DNA from: Algoriphagus sp. AK58
GTDB taxonomy: Bacteria; Bacteroidota; Bacteroidia; Cytophagales; Cyclobacteriaceae
Reading direction: 5' to 3'
DNA: 64,000 nucleotides
Assembly (NCBI RefSeq): GCF_014324365.1
Contig: NZ_QEIG01000018.1
Span: 1 to 64,000, forward strand
The position numbers were made by a program, and so were the translations under genes. The notes under the pieces are model-generated. The model did no database searches and was not told where the DNA came from. It saw only the letters and a program-made list of their open reading frames with translations. Below are positions 8,112 through 17,800 of this stretch, in pieces (positions within the stretch are counted from its first letter, which is position 1; every line of letters starts with the position of its first letter).

Positions 8112-8672
8112 ATGAAATATCTTATCGTTGGATTGGGAAATATTGGTCCAGAGTATGAACTAACCCGCCACAACATTGGCTTTTTAACTGCGGATCGCTT
8201 GGCAGACAAAGAAGGAGCAACATGGAAAAGTGACCGATTGGCCTTCAAAACAGAGATCAAACACAAAGGACGCTCGATTCACCTGATCAAGCCAACCACC
8301 TATATGAACTTAAGCGGAAAGGCGGTCAACTATTGGATGAAAGAATTAACAATTCCCAAGGAAAACATCCTGATCTTGGTGGACGATATGGCTATTCCCT
8401 TTGGAAAATTGCGGATGCGGGCTAAGGGAAGTGCTGCCGGACACAATGGATTGAAAAATATCGAAGCCCTCTGCGGAGGACAGGATTACCCAAGACTCCG
8501 TATGGGAATCGGAGACAATTTCCCCAAAGGAAAACAGGTGGAATATGTATTGGGAAGATTTACCCAGCAGGAATTTGATGAGCTCCCAGCCATGATGGAC
8601 AAGGCCATTGATATGATTTTCGGATTTTGTACGGCGGGAATCGCACAGACGATGACACAGTTCAACGACTGA
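8112..8672 (+). CDS. pth: Peptidyl-tRNA hydrolase
   Basis: Releases peptides from peptidyl-tRNAs that drop off the ribosome, recycling tRNA. The 186-residue product has the normal length. Asn10 and catalytic His20 (ELTRHNIGF), the TTYMNLSGKAVNYW motif and the VDDMAIPFGKLRMRAKGSAA segment with its catalytic Asp are all present. The start at MKYLIVGLGNIGPEYE is certain from family alignment; earlier in-frame codons lie inside the rplY terminator region. The gene sits between two hairpins upstream and a strong terminator downstream, so it may have its own promoter or depend on read-through from prs-rplY. Confidence 0.96.
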   Translation: MKYLIVGLGNIGPEYELTRHNIGFLTADRLADKEGATWKSDRLAFKTEIKHKGRSIHLIKPTTYMNLSGKAVNYWMKELTIPKENILILVDDMAIPFGKLRMRAKGSAAGHNGLKNIEALCGGQDYPRLRMGIGDNFPKGKQVEYVLGRFTQQEFDELPAMMDKAIDMIFGFCTAGIAQTMTQFND

Positions 8673-8676
8673 TTTT

Positions 8677-8711
8677 GAGGGAGATTTGGATTTGACCAAA
8701 TCTCCCTCTTT
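8677..8711 (+). terminator. Terminator after pth
   Basis: Arms GAGGGAGATTTGG (8677-8689) and CCAAATCTCCCTC (8696-8708) are perfectly complementary over 13 bp, followed by TTT. Confidence 0.9.
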
Positions 8712-8716
8712 CTTTG
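8685..8716 (+). promoter_or_regulatory. Probable promoter of the SAM riboswitch-metZ transcript
   Basis: TTTG (8685-8688) and TTTCTTTG (8709-8716) are 20 bp apart, the same spacing as the tRNA-Gln promoter, and the second box differs from TAnnTTTG at one position. The -33 box lies inside the pth terminator stem. The start point would be near 8723, just before the riboswitch. Confidence 0.5.
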
Positions 8717-8731
8717 TGGCACTTCAGGCAA

Positions 8732-8839
8732 CTGATTTATAAAGAAGAGGCGAGAGACTAGGCTCGATGACCCTCTGGCAACCATCCCTGCCAAGGAGAA
8801 AGGTGCCAAATCCTACCCAAAGCGGGAACTATAAATTGG
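8732..8839 (+). promoter_or_regulatory. SAM riboswitch (SAM-I type)
   Basis: The closing stem P1 pairs CTGATTTATA (8732-8741) with TATAAATTGG (8830-8839), with two G-U pairs. Inside are the signature segments AGAGGCGAGAGACTAGGCTC, TGACCCTCTGGCAACC, AAGGTGCCAAATCC and GCGGGAAC, in the order and spacing of SAM-I aptamers. It senses S-adenosylmethionine and should lower expression of the downstream methionine gene when SAM is abundant. The expression platform is not obvious: I see no classical terminator between P1 and the metZ ATG, about 100 bp downstream. Confidence 0.9.
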
Positions 8840-8939
8840 CGTAAAATACCTCTACCCCACTTTCTGGTTTCGGTTTTATTCTTTGGGAAATGTCTTTATC
8901 AGCCCTGATAGAATACTTGTACTCCAACCGACCCAAACC

Positions 8940-10106
8940 ATGTCTCATTTTGAAACTGATGCCATTCGCATCCAGCGCCGATCCGATCTCAAAGAACACT
9001 CTTCTCCCATTTTCCTGACTTCCAGCTTTACTTTTGAGTCTGCGGAAGAGGCCAGGGCAATGTTTGCCGACGAAATCCAAGGCAATATCTACTCTCGATA
9101 CTCCAATCCCAATTCTTCTGATCTGATCGAGAAAGTCTGTAGAGCCGAAGGAACAGAGGACGGAATCGCCACCGCCTCGGGGATGGCAGCTATGTTTGGA
9201 AGCATTGCTTCTTTGCTTCAGCAAGGGGATCATATTCTGGCTTCACGGTCACTTTTTGGATCGACACATCAGCTGCTTACCCGAGTATTCCCCAAGTGGG
9301 GAATCACTTCTACCTATGGAGATATTTCAGATTGCCAAAACTGGGACAAGCTCGTGCAGCCCAATACGAAAATGCTCTTTCTGGAAACTCCTTCCAATCC
9401 GGGATTAGAAATCATCGACTTGGAATGGGCTGGAAAATTTGCTGCCGCTCACAACCTTATCCTTGTAGTAGACAACTGCTTTGCCACTCCCTACCTGCAG
9501 CAACCTGCCAAATGGGGCGCTCATATCGTCACTCACAGTGCCACCAAGTACATTGATGGTCAAGGCCGAGTTTTGGGAGGGTTGATTTTGGGAAAGAAGG
9601 AACTGATCAAGGAAGTACAGTTTTTCACCAGACATACGGGTCCCTCTATTTCACCTTTCAATGCGTGGATCTTATCGAAAAGCATGGAAACCTTGGCTGT
9701 CAGAATGGATCGTCACTGTGACAATGCCTTAAAAATTGCTCAATATTTTGAAGGGAATTCTGAAATAGAAGCCGTAAAGTATCCGTATTTGAAATCCCAT
9801 CCTCAGTACGACCTGGCACTAAAGCAAATGAAAGCCGGCGGAGGAATCATCACCCTTACCCTAAAAGGAGGCTTGGCCAGAGCTCAGCGATTTATCGATC
9901 AGCTTCAAATGATCTCCATCACACCAAACCTAGGAGACAGCCGAAGCATCATCACGCATCCTGCTTCTACCACTCACAGTAAACTTTCACCGGATGAACG
10001 GGCGCAAGTGGGAATAAGTGATGGATTGGTAAGACTTTCTGTGGGCCTGGAGCACTACGAAGACATACTCAAGGATGTGGAACGCGCCATTGAAAAGTCA
10101 AAATAA
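8940..10106 (+). CDS. metZ: O-succinylhomoserine (or O-acetylhomoserine) sulfhydrylase, PLP-dependent
   Basis: Cytoplasmic Cys/Met-metabolism PLP enzyme of 388 residues, expected to convert activated homoserine and sulfide to homocysteine. PLP Lys203 lies in SATKYIDGQGRVLGG, Asp178 in VVDNCFATPYLQ, and YSRYSNP (residues 51-57) supplies the Tyr/Arg phosphate clamp of the neighbouring subunit. Cystathionine gamma-synthase or gamma-lyase is the main alternative; overall resemblance and the upstream SAM riboswitch favour a methionine-synthesis sulfhydrylase. MSHFETDAIR was chosen as start. An in-frame TTG at 8883 would add 19 unconserved residues. It is a single-gene unit ended by a perfect 15-bp hairpin. 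Confidence 0.88.
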   Translation: MSHFETDAIRIQRRSDLKEHSSPIFLTSSFTFESAEEARAMFADEIQGNIYSRYSNPNSSDLIEKVCRAEGTEDGIATASGMAAMFGSIASLLQQGDHILASRSLFGSTHQLLTRVFPKWGITSTYGDISDCQNWDKLVQPNTKMLFLETPSNPGLEIIDLEWAGKFAAAHNLILVVDNCFATPYLQQPAKWGAHIVTHSATKYIDGQGRVLGGLILGKKELIKEVQFFTRHTGPSISPFNAWILSKSMETLAVRMDRHCDNALKIAQYFEGNSEIEAVKYPYLKSHPQYDLALKQMKAGGGIITLTLKGGLARAQRFIDQLQMISITPNLGDSRSIITHPASTTHSKLSPDERAQVGISDGLVRLSVGLEHYEDILKDVERAIEKSK

Positions 10107-10114
10107 CTTTTAAA

Positions 10115-10148
10115 CCAAAACGGTCCCGAAAAATCGGGACCGTTTTGG
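10115..10148. terminator. Bidirectional terminator between metZ and the CBS gene
   Basis: CCAAAACGGTCCCGA, an AAAA loop and TCGGGACCGTTTTGG give a perfect 15-bp stem between two convergent genes, three bp from the CBS gene's stop codon. Confidence 0.85.
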
Positions 10149-10151
10149 CTA

Positions 10152-10610
10152 TTACCAAGTGGTATGTTTGAGAGAGGGAAAGGCTCTGATCACATCGCTG
10201 AGGCTGATTTGACCTACAAGTTGTCCGTTTTTTAATACCGGGAATCTCCTGATCTGATACTCCAAAAACTTCTGTGCAGCATCAAAAAGTGTCATATCCG
10301 GACTAAGTGTGATCACATCCCTTGTCATCAACTCCTGAACTTTTGCAGGAAAACGAACCGTATTGGTGTATTTCCCTTTAATAATCTCCCTAAGGCAATC
10401 TACCTCTGAGATGATTCCGACCAATCCACCTGAAGCATCTACCACAGGTGCACCTGAAATTTTTCGCTTGGTCAAGGCTTCCATCACCTGATCGATCGTG
10501 TCTTCAGGCCTAAAAGTTACCAATTTTGTCGTCATGTGGTCTTTCACCAAAATAGGTTGAGCCGGGGTCTTGGGCTCTACCACTTTTACCCCTTGAAAAC
10601 TTTTCACCAT
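10152..10610 (-). CDS. Two-CBS-domain protein
   Basis: A stand-alone pair of CBS domains (152 residues), a module that usually binds adenine nucleotides and regulates partner proteins. CBS1 spans about residues 25-80 (ILVKDHMTTKLVTFRPEDTI ... ISGAPVVDASGGLVGIISEVD) and CBS2 about 90-146 (VQELMTRDVITLSPDMTLFD ... RRFPVLKNGQLVGQISLSDV). There is no catalytic domain, signal peptide or membrane segment. Its partner cannot be read from the neighbourhood, because it is flanked by metZ and an unrelated lipoprotein operon and appears monocistronic. The 118-bp upstream gap holds no exact promoter consensus. Confidence 0.88.
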   Translation of the reverse strand: MVKSFQGVKVVEPKTPAQPILVKDHMTTKLVTFRPEDTIDQVMEALTKRKISGAPVVDASGGLVGIISEVDCLREIIKGKYTNTVRFPAKVQELMTRDVITLSPDMTLFDAAQKFLEYQIRRFPVLKNGQLVGQISLSDVIRAFPSLKHTTW

Positions 10611-10728
10611 AGCTTAGAAATTTAGAAAGATGAATAAGCTACTGATTTTTAGTCAAAAATGAAATGATAGATCAAACTATTCTAATAAATCATTGTATTG
10701 TTTGGCAAAAATTTAAAATAACCAAACA

Positions 10729-12267
10729 TCATTTTATTTGATTTTTCAATATCACAAAGGGTCGCCAGTTTTCCTTTGGCGGCTGATATAGCTGATCAAA
10801 CGCAAAGGTTCCGATGATTAAGTCCTCATCTCCGTCCAAGTCCAAATCACCTTTGGTCAGGGTTAGCCAATGATCTTCCAGCTGTTTCTCAAGTACGTAT
10901 GGCTGAAAGACGCCCTGTTTTTCTTGCTTGAAATAAATCAGGTTTTGATTGGGTTTCTGCTTTCGGTCAGGAAAAAAAGCAATGGCTATCAAATCCTTTT
11001 TACCATCCTGATCAAAATCTCCCACTTCCAATCCACTGGCTCCATGCATGGGATAAAACCATTTCTCCTGAAACTCCCCCGACTTATCCCGTTCAAATAT
11101 GCGGACTCCGTGATAATTTTTGAGAATCTGACTCTGATCGGCATTGTCCCCATTTACTAAAATGATTTCTGGCTGACTATCCCCATTCATATCTTCAAAC
11201 CTAAAATCACTGGAGCCAAACGCTGGATGAAAGCTTAATAGTTGCCTCTCTTTAAACTTTCCACTTCCCAAATTTTCAAAAAGCAGTAAACTTTCCTTGG
11301 CCTGAGTCATTAAAACAAGAATATCCAAATCCCCATCCCCTTCAAAATCCACAGCCTTTGATCTTCTTGCCCCTGGGTCTTTTTTCAAGATCTGTTCTTG
11401 AAAGGAATCCCCGAAACTTAAGTGCAAACTGAATTTACCTAAATGATTTCCAAATTGGGATATCGCATAATCTGATTTCCCATCCCCGTTCCAATCGGCA
11501 ATTTCAACATGAACAGGACGCATGAGCTTAGTAAACTGAAGTGTTTCTTTCCAGGTGTTCTCCGCTTTTGAAAAGGTAGAAATCACCCCAAGCGAGTCAT
11601 TCGCAGGATCCATCAATCCCATTGCCAACAACTCAAAAGAGTGATCCGACTTCCAGTGAATTTCGACGGGGGCAATGGAAGTTGGAATGGAATCCAACTG
11701 TAAAAACCCCCTGGCAGGATCCAATTCATACAATGCCCGGAACCGATGACCTAGCCAAAGCTTGCCTGTTTGGGGATGGATATGAAGCAAAGTGGTGAGA
11801 CTGGGCCTAACATAGGAAAATACGGGTTCTTCCAATTGAAATCCCGGAATTCCGACAATGGGTACTGTTTTGGCAACCTGAGGAAGGGGTGTTTCAGGCG
11901 CACTTTCCAAATAATAGGCTTGAAGTTTTTCCCAATTTTCACGAGTGATGAAAGGAATTTTGGAATAAATACCCTCCGGCACTCCTTCGTCCTCCGGTAG
12001 TGGAGCTCCAAAATCCTCTTCCAGATACAACCCCATTCGCTTTCTCATATCGGGCAAAACCTTTTCCCAAGTAGTCCGATCCAAAATTTCAGGGCTTGGC
12101 ATCACGTGACATGCAGCACAATATCCTTTTGCCAATTGCTCTCCAGACAGATTCAGGTCCGATTGAGAAAGTTGATACAAGCTAGGTGGTGGCTGCTTGC
12201 GCTCAGCTAATTGTCCACAAGAACTCACAATCAACACCCCAACCAGGACAGCCCAACGTCTTCTCAT
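10729..12267 (-). CDS. Lipoprotein with an N-terminal cytochrome c-like motif and FG-GAP/VCBS propeller
   Basis: A 512-residue lipoprotein: the lipobox VSSC places the lipidated Cys at residue 17. Residues 48-54 contain CAACH, a CxxCH heme c site within KGYCAACHVMPSPE, so this is a mono-heme cytochrome c-like domain. A seven-bladed-type FG-GAP propeller follows, with Ca-binding loops such as DWNGDGKSDY, DFEGDGDLDI, DFDQDGKKDL and DLDLDGDEDL. It probably sits in the outer membrane or periplasm. The heme suggests electron transfer and the propeller carbohydrate or protein binding; its redox partner is unknown. It is the last gene of an operon with cutC (6-bp gap) and the asparaginase. Confidence 0.82.
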   Translation of the reverse strand: MRRRWAVLVGVLIVSSCGQLAERKQPPPSLYQLSQSDLNLSGEQLAKGYCAACHVMPSPEILDRTTWEKVLPDMRKRMGLYLEEDFGAPLPEDEGVPEGIYSKIPFITRENWEKLQAYYLESAPETPLPQVAKTVPIVGIPGFQLEEPVFSYVRPSLTTLLHIHPQTGKLWLGHRFRALYELDPARGFLQLDSIPTSIAPVEIHWKSDHSFELLAMGLMDPANDSLGVISTFSKAENTWKETLQFTKLMRPVHVEIADWNGDGKSDYAISQFGNHLGKFSLHLSFGDSFQEQILKKDPGARRSKAVDFEGDGDLDILVLMTQAKESLLLFENLGSGKFKERQLLSFHPAFGSSDFRFEDMNGDSQPEIILVNGDNADQSQILKNYHGVRIFERDKSGEFQEKWFYPMHGASGLEVGDFDQDGKKDLIAIAFFPDRKQKPNQNLIYFKQEKQGVFQPYVLEKQLEDHWLTLTKGDLDLDGDEDLIIGTFAFDQLYQPPKENWRPFVILKNQIK

Positions 12268-12273
12268 TGCGAA

Positions 12274-13011
12274 TTATAATACAGATTTAAACCCCTTGAC
12301 CAATTCAGGATCAATTCCAAAATGAAAGGCATAATCCAAAGGAGAAGAGGAAAAAGAAAGATCGGGATTGATAAATTCATTATCGGAAGGTTTGGCCTTT
12401 TTGCAGGAGGCATGAACTTCCTTCAAGTAGCCGGACTTTTGCAACATGGGCACATGCTCTGCTTTGGTACCCCCCCCTGGCATCACAATAATCCGGTCTT
12501 TTGCTTTTTCCAAAAGCTGTACAACCCTCTCCAACCCGTCAGAAAGTGAGTTTTTCCCACCAGAGGTCAAAATGCGATCAAATCCCAAATCAATTATTTT
12601 CTCCAAGGAATCAAACAAATCTACTGAAGCATCAAACGCTCGATGAAAGGTACAAGGCTTGTCTCCTGCTGCTCTTTTCAGAAATTCATTCGCACGCTGA
12701 TCCACAAACCCTTTTGGATCCAAAACCCCAAATACAAAACCATCCGCCCCAAAGTCCTTGAGGAGTTGAATATCCTGCTTCATCACTAAAAGTTCTTTTT
12801 GAGTGTAGACAAAATCTCCCCCACGGGGGCGAATCATCACAAATACAGGAATATCAATTTCACTTTTTAAAAATCTCAGCATTCCAGCACTTGGAGTTTC
12901 ACCCCCCTCCGGAAAATTGGCACAAAGTTCCAACCGATCAATTCCCAATTCTGCGGCTTCCAAGGAAGCTTGAAGATTGAAAACAGGAGCTTCAAGAAGG
13001 ATTTTTCTCAT
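12274..13011 (-). CDS. cutC: CutC family protein
   Basis: A 245-residue TIM-barrel protein of the CutC family, originally linked to copper homeostasis, although a metabolic (lyase-like) role is also discussed. Typical motifs are LLEAPVFNLQASLEAAELG, DRLELCANFPEGGETPS, VFVMIRPRGGDFVYT, TFHRAFD and ILTSGGKNS. It overlaps the upstream asparaginase gene by four bases (stop/start ATGA) and is followed after 6 bp by the heme/FG-GAP lipoprotein. This tight operon suggests a shared catabolic or salvage role more than copper resistance, since no copper gene is near. Confidence 0.92.
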   Translation of the reverse strand: MRKILLEAPVFNLQASLEAAELGIDRLELCANFPEGGETPSAGMLRFLKSEIDIPVFVMIRPRGGDFVYTQKELLVMKQDIQLLKDFGADGFVFGVLDPKGFVDQRANEFLKRAAGDKPCTFHRAFDASVDLFDSLEKIIDLGFDRILTSGGKNSLSDGLERVVQLLEKAKDRIIVMPGGGTKAEHVPMLQKSGYLKEVHASCKKAKPSDNEFINPDLSFSSSPLDYAFHFGIDPELVKGFKSVL

Positions 13012-13994
13012 GGCTTAAAATGGCTGTTTGCATCAATCAATACATTCCCGGACTCCGTGGCTTTTGCATAATTAAATCCCGGATGAACGGCATAAGCCCC
13101 AACTTCTCCATACTTGTTGATGGCTAGAAATCCTGCCTGGATGTCTTTTATGTCTTTATTTTTAGCAATAAGTCTCTTCACGGCTTCCTCACAAGCCTCC
13201 TGAGGGGTACGGCCCTGACGCATTAATTCCACAATCAAGAAACTCCCACAAATCCTGATGATGGACTCTCCCAATCCTGTTGCCGTAGCTGCCCCCACTT
13301 CATCATCCACAAACAAGCCTGCCCCGATAATCGGGCTGTCTCCTACCCTACCATGCATTTTGTAGGCAAGCCCACTTGTCGTACAGCTTCCTGCCAATTT
13401 GCCGTTGGCATCAATACCGATCATGCCGATGGTATCGTGATTTTCGATGTTGATGATGGGTTTGTATTGGCTGGTCACTTTCCATTTATCGTATTCGATT
13501 TGGGCTTGGGGGCTGAGTATTTCTTCTTCCAAAGGAAAGCCCTGAGCAATAGCAAACTGCCTTGCACCTTCGCCGACAAGCATAACGTGTGGCGTTTTCT
13601 CCATCACTGCTCTTGCCAAAGTAATGGGATGTTTGATTTGACGGACAAAGGCCACCGATCCGCAAGCTCCATCTCCAGTCATAATGGACGCATCCAAAGT
13701 CGTTATTCCCTCGCGGTCAGGCAGACCCTGAAGCCCTACGGAAAGATTCCCCATATCCAATTCAGTATTTCTAACCCCTGCCTCCACTGCATCCAAGATA
13801 CTTCCGGTCTCTTTAAGTTTTGACCACGCATCTGCATTGGCAGGAACACCATGGTTCCAGGTGGAAAGAATCAGAGGCTTTTCTCCGGTAGAAGGATTTT
13901 TATCTTCCTTTTGCGCACAGGAAGCAGCTACACCGGGTAAAAATAATGCGGATCCAAGGATGGATTGCTTGATAAACTTTCTTCTTTGAGACAT
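13008..13994 (-). CDS. N4-(beta-N-acetylglucosaminyl)-L-asparaginase / isoaspartyl peptidase family (Ntn hydrolase)
   Basis: An Ntn-hydrolase of 328 residues. The N-terminus MSQRRKFIKQS is a twin-arginine signal and VAASC (Cys26) a possible lipobox, so it is exported folded and probably anchored. Autocleavage exposes Thr188 in NHDTIGMIGID, and the RVGDSPIIGAG and TGLGE segments form the substrate pocket. The family cleaves the GlcNAc-Asn bond of glycoasparagines or beta-aspartyl peptides; a Tat-exported form fits glycoprotein degradation. It is the first gene of the operon with cutC and the heme/FG-GAP lipoprotein, and is divergent from the creatininase-family gene across an 84-bp gap. Confidence 0.9.
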   Translation of the reverse strand: MSQRRKFIKQSILGSALFLPGVAASCAQKEDKNPSTGEKPLILSTWNHGVPANADAWSKLKETGSILDAVEAGVRNTELDMGNLSVGLQGLPDREGITTLDASIMTGDGACGSVAFVRQIKHPITLARAVMEKTPHVMLVGEGARQFAIAQGFPLEEEILSPQAQIEYDKWKVTSQYKPIINIENHDTIGMIGIDANGKLAGSCTTSGLAYKMHGRVGDSPIIGAGLFVDDEVGAATATGLGESIIRICGSFLIVELMRQGRTPQEACEEAVKRLIAKNKDIKDIQAGFLAINKYGEVGAYAVHPGFNYAKATESGNVLIDANSHFKP

Positions 13995-14078
13995 GAACCG
14001 TATTTTAGAATCGAGAAGTCAAATTATCAATTTTGGATTACATAACGCCTTCCGACCATCCAATTCTCATAATAAATC

Positions 14079-14840
14079 ATGCGACCTTATATTCTGAAAG
14101 AAGCCAATTGGAAAGATTTGAAGACTTTCCGATACGAACTTGCCGTTTTACCCTGGGGAGCCACTGAAGCGCACAATTACCACATGCCCTACGGCACAGA
14201 TTGTTACGAAGCAGATGCGATCTCTGCTGAGGGTGCCCGAAAAGCCTGGGAAAAGGGCAACAAGGTAGTCGTGCTTCCTACTATTCCTTTTGGAGTCAAC
14301 ACCGGACAGTCTGATATTTATCTGGACATGAATATCTACCCTAGTACCCAGCTCATCATTCTTCAGGATATCATTGAGGTTTTGAATCGGCAAGGATTGA
14401 AAAAACTTTTAATTCTAAATAGCCACGGAGGAAACAACTTTCAGCCTATGCTCCGAGAACTTGGCCTAAAACACCCCGAAATGATGCTGTTCACCTGCAA
14501 TTGGTATCAGGCACTCGACAAAAGCCTCTACTTTGAAGAAGCGGGAGATCATGCCGACGAGATGGAGACCGCACTGATTCAGTACCTTCATCCGGAATTG
14601 ATTCTCCCTTTGGAAGAAGCAGGAGATGGTAATGAAAAAAAATCAGTGATCAGAGGAATCAGGGAAAAATGGGCTTGGGCTGAGCGAAAGTGGTCCCAAG
14701 TCACCGAAGACACAGGAATCGGGAATCCCAAAAAAGCCTCCCCTGAGAAAGGGAGGCGGTATTTTGAGGACGTCACCGACAAGGTAGCCGACCTTATCGA
14801 GGATATTTGTAAGGCAAAACCCGGAGAACTATACCGATGA
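14079..14840 (+). CDS. Creatininase family amidohydrolase
   Basis: A 253-residue metalloenzyme of the creatininase family, cytoplasmic. Metal ligands are visible in WGATEAHNYHMPYGTDCYEAD (Glu, His, Asp), in LNSHGGNN and in GDHADEMETAL. Family members open cyclic amides such as creatinine or act in mycofactocin and riboflavin/F420 pathways; which one applies here is not clear, as no such pathway is nearby. It is divergent from the asparaginase operon, and its stop codon touches (zero-bp gap) the stop of the convergent FG-GAP lipoprotein gene, leaving no room for a terminator between them. Confidence 0.88.
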   Translation: MRPYILKEANWKDLKTFRYELAVLPWGATEAHNYHMPYGTDCYEADAISAEGARKAWEKGNKVVVLPTIPFGVNTGQSDIYLDMNIYPSTQLIILQDIIEVLNRQGLKKLLILNSHGGNNFQPMLRELGLKHPEMMLFTCNWYQALDKSLYFEEAGDHADEMETALIQYLHPELILPLEEAGDGNEKKSVIRGIREKWAWAERKWSQVTEDTGIGNPKKASPEKGRRYFEDVTDKVADLIEDICKAKPGELYR

Positions 14841-17800
14841 TTATTCCATGCTGAATATATTCAGCGGAATCATTTCTCCTTTAAAAGAGATCATCACCGC
14901 TGACTTAGCACCTTTTGGGAGCTGGATTTCACGACCGGATTGAGATCCAAATCCGGCTCCCAATCCCACATCAAATCGTTGAGTTTTTCCGCTTTCCAAT
15001 TCCACCAAAATTGACATCGCCTCTTTGGGAGGAGTAATAGACTTCAATTCCTGATTTTTCAATTTAAAAACCAAGAGCTTACCCCTGTTCTGAGAGGCAA
15101 AGTAAAGGGACTCTCCAGACTTACGCGTGAGTTTGACCAAAGCCTTAGCATCTCCAGGGACCACAAAACCACTTTCCTGAGGGGAGGCCGACCTAAACCC
15201 ACCTTTTCCATCTCCCAGCAACACCCACCCTATCGAGGCATCCAAGCGACCGATGAAAATTTCATTTCCATAGTCATTTCCCACCATCAACAGGTCGGTA
15301 ACTCCGTCACCATTGACATCCTCGGCCACTATGCCATTCATTGGCGCAATTTGAGCTACGGTGGGCAGCTCATGAACTTTGAATTTCCCATCACCGAGAT
15401 TTTCGATCCAAACAGACCGGTCAAAATTACCCGTCAAGACAAGCGCGTCTTTTTTCTCTTCTTCTTTGAAAAAAGTGGCTTCGGTACTTAATGCAAAATA
15501 CTTGTATCGATCAAACTTCCTTCTGAACATCGGACTTTGACCATTGAGATCGTCCCAAAAATGACTTGGAAAAGACTGATAAGAACCACCTATCTTTTCT
15601 TTGTAAAAGGCAAAAGTAACTGGGTCGACAGAACCATTAGAATCAAAGTCTTTAGCATAAATTTTTACAGGCCTATCAAAGGTAGGGTGATGAGAATTGT
15701 TCGCTCCAAGGTTTCCCACAACCCAATCCGTATCTCCATCCTGATCCAAATCTGAGGTGATAATGGAATTCCACCAACCCAAATAATTTTCCAATCCGGT
15801 GTTGATTGCCTTTTCAAACCGATCACCTTTGTTTAAAAAGACAGTAATGGGCATCAACTCACCTACTACTACCAAATCTACTTTTCCATCTCTATTGACA
15901 TCAGACCATACCGCATCGGTGATCATCCCAAGATTATCCAGCTCCGGTAACCACTGCTTGGTCGCATCGATCAGATTCCCTTGATGGTTTTTGAGGAGAA
16001 AGCTCTTATCCGGAAGAGGATATTGGGCGACTGGGGTACGCCCTCCGACAAAAATGTCCATGAATCCATCCCCGTCAAAATCTGCTCCTCGGGCTACACT
16101 ACCGTTTGCCTTCACGAACGAAAAGTTTTGATCCAGACTGAATTTACCCTTTCCGTCATTGAGGTAGAGTCTATCCTGATATTCCAAAGCATTGGGGGCA
16201 AATTCGGCACTACCACTCACCAAATAAAGATCAAGGTCACCGTCATTTTCGATATCAATCAATAAAATACCTGCTTCTTCGAAAGCTGAATTTTCACCTG
16301 GCAAGAGTTCCTTTTGAGTGAATGTGCCATTTTCGTTTTGACTAAACCAAACCGGACCAAAGCCTGAAGATGATCCTACGACAAGATCATTCCTTCTGTC
16401 ACCGTCTAGATCCCCTACTGAAAGGACAGGACCAAATTGTGAAAGTTTATGAGGCAAGGTTCGTTGGATATTGAAATCAATCTTGTCTACCTCCTGATGT
16501 ACAAATTGAACTCCAAGCGAATCAGACACTTCTGAAAACAAAGGAGTCAGCTGCCCTTGATTCCAAATAGCCACGTTTTGAGCTCCCGTTTTCGCATTTT
16601 GGTAGTCTATTTGTAGAACTTGATTGGCCTTGACAGAGGTTATGTTCTGTTCTTTTCCATCAGGCCAGATTACTTGAATCTCCTTAACGGAGCTCACAGA
16701 ATCCAATCCAAAATGAAGGATGTTTTCTGTAGAGGACATATAGCCCCTTACCACTTGCATCTCCTGATATAGTATGGAACCATTGTCAAACATAAGCCAT
16801 ACTTTAGTACCAAGTCCATCAGGATTTTTTTCAGTGCCTTTTAACTTGATCCTAAGATAATTTGGGGCTTCCTTTTGCTGATTGAGCTTATTTTCAAAGA
16901 CAAAAGCAGGATCATTGATATTATTTACCACATAATCCAAGTCCCCGTCTAAATCTAAATCGACCAGCACCGCTCCATTTGAAAAGGATGGCTGGTTTAG
17001 TCCCCAAGCTTCTCCGGAGTCCTGAAATTTAAGATCACCGGTATTACGGTAGGAATAATTGGGAATTTTTACAATCGGAATAGAATCAAGTAATTGCCTC
17101 ACGGATGCGATACTACCCACATCTGCTCTATAATTGGCAAAGTCCTTATCGGTGATATCTCTTGGGAAGCCATTGGTGATCAAAAGATCCCGGTTTCCAT
17201 CGTTATCTACATCAGCAAATAAAGGAGCCCAACTCCAGTCTGTCTGATAAACTCCAGACATCATTCCGATTTCACTGAAAGGCACTCCCGAACCATTGTT
17301 CAGATGAACCATGTTTCGGACATATTGGTATTCATATCCGAACTGCTCATTGTTGATATAGGTTTGATAGACGTTTTTACCAATGGTGGTTTTCTTCCTG
17401 TAATTGTCTTCGCCCAACATATCGATGGTAATCAAATCCGGCATTCCATCATTGTTGAAATCAGCCAAGTCTGAGCCCATAGAAAATTGGCTTTGATGCC
17501 TTAAGTATTCTTTGGTCTGATTGGAAAAACTCCCATTCTTATTATTGATATAAAGAATATCGTTAGTGATATAGTCATTGCTGACGTGTATATCGGCCCA
17601 TCCGTCATTATTGACATCTCCAATGGCCAATCCAAGTCCAAAACCTTCAAAAGTTATTCCTGCTTCTAACGTCACATTGGTAAATGACCCATCTCCATTA
17701 TTTCGATAAAAGGCATCGTTGTTGACAGCCGAACCATCCGTGACTTTTGGTCTGAAATTGGTTGGCTTTGCAATAATTTGTTCATTATTGAGAACATACA

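Noticed and set aside
8883..8939. Upstream TTG start for metZ
   Set aside because: It adds residues without family similarity; the ATG at 8940 matches the usual N-terminus.
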